This document shows, one piece after another, positions 15,638 to 23,183 of a stretch of DNA of 23,183 nucleotides. The notes under the pieces were generated by a model that saw only the letters and a program-made list of their open reading frames with translations, was not told the origin of the DNA and did no database searches. Made by a program: the position numbers and the translations under genes. Source of the stretch: a virus; IMG/VR virus record IMGVR_UViG_3300034198_003942, positions 1-23,183 of that record; one strand, written 5' to 3'. The stretch's first letter is position 1. Every line of letters starts with the position of its first letter.

Positions 15638-18526
15638 TTAGAATTTGATGACAGTTCTCAAAGTAACTGTCTCGTCTTTAGACGGAGTAAATCCTGCTTT
15701 GTTATCAATAAACAAACAGTCACCAGAATATTTATCCACAGTTGGGTTACCTATCGCAGTAACTGTAAAAAATTGATTTGTTGGATTCGTCATAACATCC
15801 GAAATTTGCGGAGGGTCATTATCCAACATCTGAACCAACATACCAGTTCCGCTGGCATTTACAGAAACAATTCTATAATTTCTGTAGTAAACTGTATCAT
15901 TTACAGTTCTTGGAGTTGTTATAATCATATCTTGTTTAAACGAAGCAGTATCAAAAGATCCTTCAACAACAAAACAAGCAGAACCTAAAGCGGAATCGTA
16001 TCTAGTTGTTACACCATATCCACGGATATTTTTAATAATACCAACTTGACGATAATCGTTGTTTACATCAAACCCTTGATTTTTATCTAAGGATACATTC
16101 GAATAAAACATTAATGTTCTCGCAAACAATTCTTCATATGCATCTTTACCGTGACCACCAAATGGAGAGATGATTGCTCTAGCAGAAGCTGCATATCCGT
16201 TACCAGTAATAGTTACATTAGCGTAAGTATATCCAGAACCATAATTCGTCATTCTAATTTTGGAAATTTTACCACCAGCAAGAACAACAACAGCACTAGC
16301 ACCGCTACCGTCACCTTCAATAGTTACTGTTGCAGTACCATACCCATAACCTTGACTAATTACTTGAATGTTATTAATAGAACCATCTACTGTCAATAAT
16401 TCATTGTTTGCTTGTAGAGTATTAATGTTACCGATTGCAATATCTGCTGTAAGGTTAGCGTCTGATCCATCGCCTGTTACGGTAATTGTTGCAGCACTAT
16501 AACCAATTCCAGCTTCATCAATTTGCACACCATTAATTTGACCATTTTCAATCAACGGAATTAACTTTGCTTCAGATTTAATAGAAGTAAATGAAGCAGA
16601 GAACCCAGAGCCAGTAGTTGTATTAATGGTGATCGATGGATTTCCGTTATATCCAGCACCATATCTTAATACTGCTTCACCTGCTGCAGCAGAACCGACA
16701 TAGGTAAAATATGCAGTACCATTTTGTTCAGCAACACCGAGAGATGTTCCTGTTGGTGCAGTAGAAGAATCTGTAGTACCAGATGTCTTTACCGTATATA
16801 AACGATTAGCAACAAAGTATTGATCTCCAGCATTAACTGATGTTGAAGCAGTCCATGGGTTACCAATTGTTACTGTTGGTGGTTCTGTATAGTTATTTCC
16901 TGGTTCTGTAATAATAATTCTTTTTACAACACCAGTAGGAGAAAGGTTTGCAAAAGCAGTTGGCAAATTTAACTGATTTGATATAGTATGGGCAATACCA
17001 ACACCAGCAGAAGTTATATTTACTGCAATACCATCCATGGCATTTTGATAAGTGCTTGCCAATTTAATTGCAGTTGAAGAATTTTTAATTACATAGTATG
17101 TTGTATTATTAACTAAACCACCGATAGCAGTCCCACCACCAGTAGAATATTTAACCTTGTCCCCATCAGAAAACCAATGTGAACCAATTGTAATAACCTC
17201 TGATGTGGTATTTACTGCAGTTCCAGCAAAAGTTTTTGTTGGTGGTGAAAACGAAATTGTTGGATTAGAATTATATCCAGAACCAAATGATGTTAAATCA
17301 ACTTCACGGACACCACCAAGAACATTAACTGTAATAGCACCACCACTAAATGATGGATATGCTTTAGGCACTGATCCAATAAATTTTAAAGCAGCAGTTC
17401 CGTTTTCAACAGTACCAGCTTTATGAGTCGGTTCTACCATCCCAGTAGTTCCAGCTTGAACTACCTCGTAAATATTATTTTCTGATGAAAGAAGTTTAAC
17501 ACCAAAATAGTATGCAGTATTTTCAGTCCAAGAAGCTGCAGTATCCATTGGTTTTGCAATTGTGATAGTATCGCCATCAGAATAATTAGTTCCGTGGTTG
17601 GTATATGTAATTGCAGAAAGGTATACTGGATCAGCTTCCAAGTATCCATCACCAGCAACAGTCAATGTTGCTTGGGTGTATCCAGATCCTCTGTTTTGAA
17701 TAATAACAGATTCGATACCACCAGCTGAATAAAATTGCTGAGTCAAAGCTGTAATAACAGGAATTTGATCGGCTGTTAGGAATTTTGTTCGGAGAGCAAT
17801 TGGCACATTATACATGTACTTCCAAACATACCCATCAGAAAGAGTAATCGGAGCAACTTGAGTGCCAATAGGTTTATTTACTGAAAATGCTCCATTGTTA
17901 TTATCGAGGCATTTGTAAACATTAAATTCGTCAGTCATTACATAAAACTGAGCTTCTTCTAATTTTTGCGAATTGCTTGGAGCTTTTGATAAAACACCAA
18001 CCGCATGAGCAGTATCAGCATCACCACCACCACCAACAAATGTTATCGCTGGAGGGTTTGTGTAACCAGAACCAGTATGAGTCATAGTACAACCAATAAT
18101 TTTACTGTTATACATGGTTGCTGTAGCTGTAGCCTGAACTCCACCAAATAAATCTGGTGGATCGATAACAATAGTTGGCGTACTAGTGTAAGTATTTCCA
18201 CCATCAGTTATATTAATACCAATAACCTCAGTTGAATACTGATCATCATAGATATCGTAAACTGTACCAGAAACCCAATCAATCCTTGGAATAACAAAAG
18301 CAACATCTGAAGGTTTGATTTCTTTCAGAGTAATAATTTCATTACGAGTTGCCTTTTCATACTTGTAAGAGTCAGTTGGAAATGGTGGCGCAGTCTCATC
18401 TTCCCATTTAATTGTCTTACCAAGGAAATAGTAGTATCTCGAATTACGAGATTGAACCTCTTTAAACAATCCATCAGCGATGGTTTTGTGTAAGAGAGTT
18501 TTTAAAAGAGAAGATGTGATTGTCAT
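15638..18526 (-). CDS. 8: Baseplate wedge protein gp8, greatly enlarged by bead insertions
   Basis: T4 gp8 (334 aa) landmarks appear in order: APPFPTDSY (about 46; T4 has APPYPTDS), VIPRIDW (about 76; T4 VIPRRDW), VYKCLDNNNG (about 203), DGYVWKYMYNVP (about 230; T4 DGYVWEYLFEIP), YRQVGIIKN (about 825), and DCLFIDNKAGFTPSKDETVT near the C-terminus. Between these lie two insertions. One, about 95-175, carries two GSGYT beads. The other, about 265-780, carries about eight more plus DGDKVKYSTGGG and AYYFGVKLLSSENNIYEVV modules. The protein is 962 aa, nearly three times T4 gp8. gp8 joins gp10/gp7, gp6 and gp53 in the wedge. I start at MTITSS (18526): a longer reading from 18553 would overlap the 149-aa gene by 22 bases. 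The ribosome-binding site is weak. Confidence 0.9.
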   Translation of the reverse strand: MTITSSLLKTLLHKTIADGLFKEVQSRNSRYYYFLGKTIKWEDETAPPFPTDSYKYEKATRNEIITLKEIKPSDVAFVIPRIDWVSGTVYDIYDDQYSTEVIGINITDGGNTYTSTPTIVIDPPDLFGGVQATATATMYNSKIIGCTMTHTGSGYTNPPAITFVGGGGDADTAHAVGVLSKAPSNSQKLEEAQFYVMTDEFNVYKCLDNNNGAFSVNKPIGTQVAPITLSDGYVWKYMYNVPIALRTKFLTADQIPVITALTQQFYSAGGIESVIIQNRGSGYTQATLTVAGDGYLEADPVYLSAITYTNHGTNYSDGDTITIAKPMDTAASWTENTAYYFGVKLLSSENNIYEVVQAGTTGMVEPTHKAGTVENGTAALKFIGSVPKAYPSFSGGAITVNVLGGVREVDLTSFGSGYNSNPTISFSPPTKTFAGTAVNTTSEVITIGSHWFSDGDKVKYSTGGGTAIGGLVNNTTYYVIKNSSTAIKLASTYQNAMDGIAVNITSAGVGIAHTISNQLNLPTAFANLSPTGVVKRIIITEPGNNYTEPPTVTIGNPWTASTSVNAGDQYFVANRLYTVKTSGTTDSSTAPTGTSLGVAEQNGTAYFTYVGSAAAGEAVLRYGAGYNGNPSITINTTTGSGFSASFTSIKSEAKLIPLIENGQINGVQIDEAGIGYSAATITVTGDGSDANLTADIAIGNINTLQANNELLTVDGSINNIQVISQGYGYGTATVTIEGDGSGASAVVVLAGGKISKIRMTNYGSGYTYANVTITGNGYAASARAIISPFGGHGKDAYEELFARTLMFYSNVSLDKNQGFDVNNDYRQVGIIKNIRGYGVTTRYDSALGSACFVVEGSFDTASFKQDMIITTPRTVNDTVYYRNYRIVSVNASGTGMLVQMLDNDPPQISDVMTNPTNQFFTVTAIGNPTVDKYSGDCLFIDNKAGFTPSKDETVTLRTVIKF

Positions 18527-18531
18527 TTTTA

Positions 18532-18981
18532 TTAACTTACTGTAACAACCCAAGTGATGGCGATAGAATCACCAGACGCTTTGTTAACTGCAGAGAAAGT
18601 AGTACGGCAAAGCATAGTACCACCAGAAGATGCATTGAATACAGCAGCTTCAGTAACAGCACCAGTACCAGTACCAGCTGGGAATGTTGCAGTATAAGTT
18701 ACTGTGTTAGTAGAAACAACAGTTGCTGATAGTGATACACGACCACCTTCAGTACCAAGAGTTGTGTCACCAGCAGCTGGAGAAGTAGTTCCAGTACCGA
18801 TAGCCATGTGAGTCATAGAAGCTGGACTGTTAGTAGTTGCAGCAATCTTTGCAGCGATGTGGTTTTTACCTGAAGTAACTACCAAGTTTTTAACTTTGAA
18901 TTCGTTAATAACTTCACCAGCTGCATTTTTGTGGACTACAGTAACGAGTCCAGTAGGTTTTAAATTTTCTTGTACATTCAT
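18532..18981 (-). CDS. Small conserved virion/tail protein (149 aa)
   Basis: A 149-aa protein. It begins MNVQENLKPTGLVTVVHKNA, then has VKNLVVTSGKNHIAAKIA, then the motif MTHMAIGTGTTSPAAGDTTL followed by GTE and an Arg, and ends in a Thr/Ala/Val-rich beta region. The 'MaiGtGttspaagdTtLgtE' motif occurs in many small phage tail and virion proteins, often near baseplate genes, but I cannot tie it to a T4 gene. It lies in the wedge cluster between the 615-aa protein and gp8, and has the best ribosome-binding site on this side of the window (AGGAGA, 9 bases before ATG), consistent with high-level synthesis. A decoration or fibre-collar role is possible. Confidence 0.72.
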   Translation of the reverse strand: MNVQENLKPTGLVTVVHKNAAGEVINEFKVKNLVVTSGKNHIAAKIAATTNSPASMTHMAIGTGTTSPAAGDTTLGTEGGRVSLSATVVSTNTVTYTATFPAGTGTGAVTEAAVFNASSGGTMLCRTTFSAVNKASGDSIAITWVVTVS

Positions 18982-19016
18982 TTTTAGGAATCTCCTATTA
19001 AGGGTTTAATTTTATA

Positions 19017-20864
19017 CTATGTATAGTTATTGGTATCAACAGTTGAACCAAATGTTGCGTCCACAGTATTGTCGTAAATAATCGGGTGGATACTGAAATA
19101 CCCACCCTGACTATATGGATTCATTGCTACATACCCATCATCAGCTTCTGACATAGTCTCTGTATCTGTAAGATATTTAGCTACCGCTTTGACGAGAGAA
19201 TCTGTTGGGGTTGAAATAGAGTCAGACACTGCCTTACCGAAATCTTTAGCAGTTATTGAATCTGTTGGGGTTGAAATAGAATCTGAAAGTGCTTTACCTG
19301 TGTTGAAAGTAATATCACTATCAGATGGAGTGCTAATGGAGTCTGATAAAACTTTACTTGTAAATAAAGTAGCCAAATCTGTTGGTGTGTCAATAGAGTC
19401 GTCTAACGCTTTATCCATTCTGAATGTGTGGGACTCAGTCACAACTGGATAATCATTCAACGCTTTTGATACATCAAATATTGGTCTGTTAATATCGACC
19501 ATTGTTACAGTATCAGAAACTGTAACAGCAAGAATCTTAATAAGAGATTGCAGAGTTACTGATATGTCAAAGTTATTTTGAATTAAGAATTCACCAAACA
19601 ATGCAGTACCTGCAGGGTGAACCATTGTTCTTACTGCAGTTCTATAAGTTGCTAATCTTTCATCAATTCTCAATACATAAGAAAATGCCTGATAGTATCT
19701 ACTATCTTGAATAAAAATCGCATCAGATAAGAAACCATCGTTGGAAGAATAATATCCTGGATATTTTGCCAATGATCCCAATTTAATATTCAATGTGGCA
19801 GGTTCGTGGATATTACTAACTGTAATACCACCAGAAGGCTGGGCAGAGAATTCTCTTAAAACAGAACCAGCGTAAGTACCATCAGCATAGTTATCTGTAT
19901 CTGTTCTTGCGTAGTCATCTCGGTTAATATAACCTTGTTCTGAAAAACCATTCATAACATCGATGATACTTAAACCACCTGGAACTGCATTTGCAGAAGA
20001 GTGTTCGCCACTCAATGGTGCATAGTAGTCTAATAATGGGTTTACATCTACACTAAAGTCTGTACCATAACCAATACCATATTTAATGAATTCAGCCGAA
20101 AGGATACCACCATCCTGATCGATACGGGTAACTTTAACAATAGATCTTACACCACCACCATTTTTTAATTCAAACAATTGACCCAGTCTAAAACCAGTTC
20201 CCTTGTTTAAAATTGTTAATGATGATGTTGTAGATACAATAGTTGCAGAGAATACTTCTTTGTATCGAATTATATCTCCAACTTTAATATCACCGAAGAA
20301 TCTTCTATCAATAAAGATTTCATAAGTAGTGTCAGATAACTGAACCACTCGGTCAACTTCAATCTCAACATACTGACGACGATCTACAAGAACCTTAAAA
20401 GTTCTATTTGGTTGAACAACATCAACCAACTTTCCGTCAATCATATCAGGTGTACCGAGATCTACCTTGATGAACATGGAGATATCTTGGTTCCATCTAC
20501 CATCAGACGCACGAAGCATTTGTTGACCTGGATATCCAACCTCTACGCTCTTATTGTAGAGTAAACGGAATAGAAGTTTAAACGAACCTTCTGAACCTTT
20601 CGCGAGATATTGATCTTTAATATGTTGTAATAAAAATCTTTCATCCAGTTTAAGTTCTTTTGGTAATGCAGCACCTAACTCTTTTTTAAAGTATTGAATA
20701 AAATTATCAAGAGTTTTATCTAAATCAAGAGTAGATAAAAGGTCAACACCCTGACTATCCAAATATTCATAGTATGCTTCAATAAAAGCAATGAATGTGG
20801 GATAGTCTGACCTAACAAACTCAGGTACTTGAGACGGAACTAGGGTGGATGTTGCTAATCTCAT
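19017..20864 (-). CDS. T4-like conserved baseplate/virion structural protein with repeat tail (615 aa)
   Basis: A 615-aa protein. Its N-terminus reads TLVPSQVPEFVRSDYPTFIA, then FIEAYYEYLDSQG, then DQYLAKGSEGSFKLLFRLLY. This N-terminal type sits directly after gp6 in T4-like environmental phages and is annotated only as virion structural. Residues about 200-285 include two bead-like motifs (NKGTGFRLGQLFEL, KYGIGYGTDFSVDV) akin to those in gp8. A domain with RIDERLATYRTAVRTMVHPA and TALFGEF lies near 405-430. The C-terminal 475-566 stretch is a Ser/Asp/Thr repeat (see repeat entry), then a tail ending in an Asn/Thr segment. Its ATG overlaps the gp6 stop by one base and has no clear ribosome-binding site, so translation is likely coupled. 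A baseplate role is inferred from context. Confidence 0.8.
   Translation of the reverse strand: MRLATSTLVPSQVPEFVRSDYPTFIAFIEAYYEYLDSQGVDLLSTLDLDKTLDNFIQYFKKELGAALPKELKLDERFLLQHIKDQYLAKGSEGSFKLLFRLLYNKSVEVGYPGQQMLRASDGRWNQDISMFIKVDLGTPDMIDGKLVDVVQPNRTFKVLVDRRQYVEIEVDRVVQLSDTTYEIFIDRRFFGDIKVGDIIRYKEVFSATIVSTTSSLTILNKGTGFRLGQLFELKNGGGVRSIVKVTRIDQDGGILSAEFIKYGIGYGTDFSVDVNPLLDYYAPLSGEHSSANAVPGGLSIIDVMNGFSEQGYINRDDYARTDTDNYADGTYAGSVLREFSAQPSGGITVSNIHEPATLNIKLGSLAKYPGYYSSNDGFLSDAIFIQDSRYYQAFSYVLRIDERLATYRTAVRTMVHPAGTALFGEFLIQNNFDISVTLQSLIKILAVTVSDTVTMVDINRPIFDVSKALNDYPVVTESHTFRMDKALDDSIDTPTDLATLFTSKVLSDSISTPSDSDITFNTGKALSDSISTPTDSITAKDFGKAVSDSISTPTDSLVKAVAKYLTDTETMSEADDGYVAMNPYSQGGYFSIHPIIYDNTVDATFGSTVDTNNYT
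19198..19437 (-). repeat. About 60-base coding repeats (SDSISTPTDS units)
   Basis: Near-identical starts recur at 19201, 19261, 19321 and 19378 (spacing 60, 60 and 57 bases). They encode 19-20-residue units of the type K(A/V)LSDSISTPTDSxxxxxFG. Two more degenerate units precede them (VSDTVTMVDI and KALNDYPVVTES). Within the 615-aa gene, copies at 19201 and 19261 share 20 identical bases, so expansion looks recent. Confidence 0.9.
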
Positions 20865-22699
20865 TATGGTCTAATTGGAGTAAATGTGTAGTTGAATCCA
20901 GCACCTAAGTCACCAGAAGCAGATTTGTCAGCGATGACATTAACAGTTAAATGGTCACGAGCAACTTCAGCAATTTGATGTAATGCAGATACAACATCAT
21001 TGGCTTGAGGTTTCATTGAGATCTCAAAATCCACATCAGCAAGATCTGTTATCCACAAATTGTTAATTTCAATATAACCTTTTGAATAATTAACAGTTCC
21101 AATAGTCGGGTCTGCAATATTTTTTTGATAGTTTTCATCTAATGTATACAAACGGATATAACCAGCACCATCATCATCAATATAGTGAATTGTTTCACTA
21201 CCGTGAATATAGAATCCAGTAGAGTAAATAGCACCCTCAGCAATACCAGAGTTGTACAGTGGGTTGATAATATTTAAAATATACTGCGCAGAAACATTAT
21301 ACTTAACGATCATTTTTCTGCGAAGAAGAACAGTCATTGTATTGTTAACGATTGACTGGTCTGCTGTGTCGATTAAACGACTTAATTTTGAGTGACGGAA
21401 TACCCCATCAAATTTTTGTAAATCAGAATCATCATAATTAAAAATTGCATTAGTAACAATACTTTGTATTTGACTAGGTGTTTTGTTTGTCTTGAATGGA
21501 TCATAGTTTACAGTAACATTCAATGCAATATTAATAAACTCTGGATCTAAAATTTCTGGAGTTACAGAAACCATATTCTTCTTATTAAGAACAGTATTTA
21601 AAATATAGTTCTTCTGAAGATTGGTTAATTTGTCAGCGTCAGTTGGGTTTACGCAAATATAAACTTTTCCATAGATCGCTGGATAATTATCTTCACCACC
21701 CCAAACAGAAACTGATTTTGCTTGTGGGAAATTTGATGTAATAAGAACCTTATAATCTTCAGGAGTAACTGCACGATTTTGAGCAGCATATGCTCGTGGT
21801 GCATTAAATTTAATACTCTCAATACTTTCTGAAGCACCACCACCAGTGGCGATTAATTTCGTCGAGATATTTACAGATCCGCCAAGTAAAGTTGCTCCAT
21901 TGTAATTAAACAATCTTGCCCCATTTGGAGAACCTAAACTAGAAACAAAGTAGTTTATGGTTACAACATTACCATTGACTAATGACTTACCTAAAATCCC
22001 ATCACCAAAATAAATTTCCATTAATCCATTATCAATTTCTTTAACGAAGTATGCAAGAGTTGTTGAATCTATACCATTGATAATATTTTTGGCTAGTGAG
22101 TATGTGACAAAGTTACCTGAAGATGCATTGTCTTGAACTGTTACACGAACTGTTGATAAGTCAACATTAGCGTTTGGGATAATAAATCTTTGACCTGGAG
22201 ATACCGTATATTTAAAAGATAGTGGAGTACCTTCAACCAATTCAACAGCAGAGAACACATATCCATTGGCGCCATTGCCAGTCGTATAGTCAGCTAAATT
22301 GTAAAATGTATACTGAGTTTTATTAACGATTGTTTCGAAAGGTTGATACGCTGGTAGAGTAGTAACTGTAGGTGTTGAAGTTGGAGAAACAATTCTTACA
22401 TCAACAATAGCACGAGCGCAAGTAGCAGAACGAGGAACATAACCGAGCATTTTGGCAAGAGATACAACACTGGCTCTTTTTGAAGCTGAATCTAAAAACG
22501 ATTCATTGATTGCCAAATTGGTATAAAGATTATTGTAGTGAGTATTATATGCCAATACATCCATAAGAACGGAAAGACCAGAACCATCAAAATCGTAGTC
22601 CTTAAATTGATCTTGTCCACGGAAAAAGTTTTTAAGATTTTCCTTAATATTGTCAAAGTCTAACTCGGCTACATTTATTCTGTTATTGTCGATTGCCAT
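20864..22699 (-). CDS. 6: Baseplate wedge protein gp6
   Basis: A 611-aa protein (T4 gp6 is 660 aa). The N-terminus has the gp6 signature LKNFFRGQDQFKDYDFDGSG, then LSVLMDVLAYNTHYNNLYTN and LAINESFLDSASKRASVVSL, then AKMLGYVPRS. Mid-protein APRAYAAQNRAVTPEDYKVL is the gp6/gpJ-type conserved core. The C-terminal part includes LWITDLADVDFEISMKPQAN. In T4, gp6 dimers form the continuous inner ring of the baseplate, linking wedges through gp25 and gp53. Genes 25 and 6 are neighbours here as in T4-like phages, and the one-base TAATG overlap suggests coupled translation; only a weak GAGAG lies upstream. The length and motifs are complete. Confidence 0.95.
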   Translation of the reverse strand: MAIDNNRINVAELDFDNIKENLKNFFRGQDQFKDYDFDGSGLSVLMDVLAYNTHYNNLYTNLAINESFLDSASKRASVVSLAKMLGYVPRSATCARAIVDVRIVSPTSTPTVTTLPAYQPFETIVNKTQYTFYNLADYTTGNGANGYVFSAVELVEGTPLSFKYTVSPGQRFIIPNANVDLSTVRVTVQDNASSGNFVTYSLAKNIINGIDSTTLAYFVKEIDNGLMEIYFGDGILGKSLVNGNVVTINYFVSSLGSPNGARLFNYNGATLLGGSVNISTKLIATGGGASESIESIKFNAPRAYAAQNRAVTPEDYKVLITSNFPQAKSVSVWGGEDNYPAIYGKVYICVNPTDADKLTNLQKNYILNTVLNKKNMVSVTPEILDPEFINIALNVTVNYDPFKTNKTPSQIQSIVTNAIFNYDDSDLQKFDGVFRHSKLSRLIDTADQSIVNNTMTVLLRRKMIVKYNVSAQYILNIINPLYNSGIAEGAIYSTGFYIHGSETIHYIDDDGAGYIRLYTLDENYQKNIADPTIGTVNYSKGYIEINNLWITDLADVDFEISMKPQANDVVSALHQIAEVARDHLTVNVIADKSASGDLGAGFNYTFTPIRP

Positions 22700-23183
22700 T
22701 ATCGTGTTCTCTCTAGTACTAGATTAAGAGTTTGGGGAGTCTGTGTATTTAAAATCGTGAACATAATAGTTACTCCAGCACTATTGTTGTCAGGATTGAT
22801 TTTAACAGATACATTATTTAAAGTAACTCTTGGTTCAAAGTTGTCTATTGTATGTCTGATTGTTCTTTCCAAAACTGCGCTAAGTAGCGGAGTAGCTGGT
22901 TCAAACAATAGGGAATTCACTTGAGAACCTATTTCTGGATGAAATGGTCTCTCATAGTTCATAGTTAAAATTAAGTTTTTTACGGATGCCTTAATCGCAT
23001 TCTCATTAAACCTCACTACCAAATCTGCTGGGTTTGAATATCTAAAATTCTGTGCCGTAACAGCTACATTTGCATTTTTAAACAATTGAAGATGAGTTGC
23101 GTCAATTGTGTTTTTTACCTTACCAATATGAACCCCATTTACTATTAGGTTTCTGTATAACATGTCATACTTGGCGAATGTAG
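22699..23183 (-). CDS. 25: Baseplate wedge protein gp25 with extra N-terminal module, start outside window
   Basis: The C-terminal 110 residues are gp25: VKNLILTMNYERPFHPEIGS, then QVNSLLFE, then TPLLSAVLERTIRHTIDNFE followed by PRV, matching T4 RPFDPEFG...LFE...TPL...ERNIE...YEPRI. gp25 is a small inner-wedge protein that helps trigger sheath contraction. Here the frame has an ATG at 23161-23163, but it stays open to the window edge. The 50 residues before the gp25 core (LIVNGVHIGKVKNTIDATHL followed by NANVAV) match a bead module of the DUF4815-type protein, so the true start is probably outside the window. The visible part is 154 residues from that ATG, against 132 for complete T4 gp25. 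The stop overlaps the gp6 start by one base. Confidence 0.92.
   Translation of the reverse strand, partial: TFAKYDMLYRNLIVNGVHIGKVKNTIDATHLQLFKNANVAVTAQNFRYSNPADLVVRFNENAIKASVKNLILTMNYERPFHPEIGSQVNSLLFEPATPLLSAVLERTIRHTIDNFEPRVTLNNVSVKINPDNNSAGVTIMFTILNTQTPQTLNLVLERTR

Noticed and set aside
18527-18553. Longer gp8 start giving MGCYSKLIK before MTITSS
   Set aside because: It would overlap the 149-aa gene by 22 bases and adds residues that do not look like a gp8 N-terminus; the ATG at 18526 leaves a normal 5-base gap.
19009-19016. TATAAAAT on the minus strand upstream of the 149-aa gene as a late promoter
   Set aside because: Two mismatches to TATAAATA in an AT-rich gap; not convincing. A similar ACTAAATA near 15630 was rejected for the same reason.
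1-23183. tRNA genes, insertion sequences or integration sites
   Set aside because: Nearly the whole window is coding, gaps are under 85 bases, and I saw no tRNA-like cloverleaf, transposase or att-like repeat.

Overview
The window is a late structural-gene block of a T4-like (Myoviridae-type) tailed phage of the environmental clade best known from cyanophages and pelagiphages. Every gene I can support is on the minus strand, so transcription runs from right (23183) to left (1). Base composition is AT-rich. Neighbouring genes are packed tightly, five junctions being one-base stop/start overlaps (TAATG). The host cannot be named from this stretch: there are no tRNAs and no auxiliary metabolic genes.

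Right part (about 15.6-23.2 kb): baseplate wedge genes. In transcription order these are a gp25-type wedge protein cut by the window edge, gp6, a 615-aa conserved virion protein with a Ser/Asp/Thr repeat tail, a 149-aa small virion protein, and a very long gp8. The T4 gp8 start, middle and end are all recognisable here, but about ten beta-rich 'GSGYT' beads and other modules are inserted at two sites.

Centre (about 8.5-15.6 kb): one gene for a 2275-aa protein with a DUF4815-like N-terminus, probably a large baseplate or fibre-base component, followed by a 77-aa coiled-coil protein whose start overlaps its stop codon.

Left part (1-8.5 kb): host-recognition genes. They are a tail fibre with a phage tail collar domain, a 190-aa anchor plus S74 chaperone protein, and three tandem paralogous adhesins of about 505 aa (fibre N-terminus, IPT/TIG-like domain, He_PIG-like domain, glycine-rich C-terminus). 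A six-Cys mini-protein follows, then a UUCG-loop terminator back-to-back with a perfect T4-type late promoter (TATAAATA). That promoter serves a second small unit: a 113-aa beta protein, an 89-aa collagen-like protein and a fibre-like protein running off the left edge.

The genes plausibly act together as baseplate (gp25, gp6, gp8, DUF4815 protein), connectors and fibres, and receptor-binding tips. The most unusual features are the mosaic, apparently recombining adhesin triplet with ribosome-binding sites built into its C-terminal codons, and the same bead modules recurring across several baseplate proteins.
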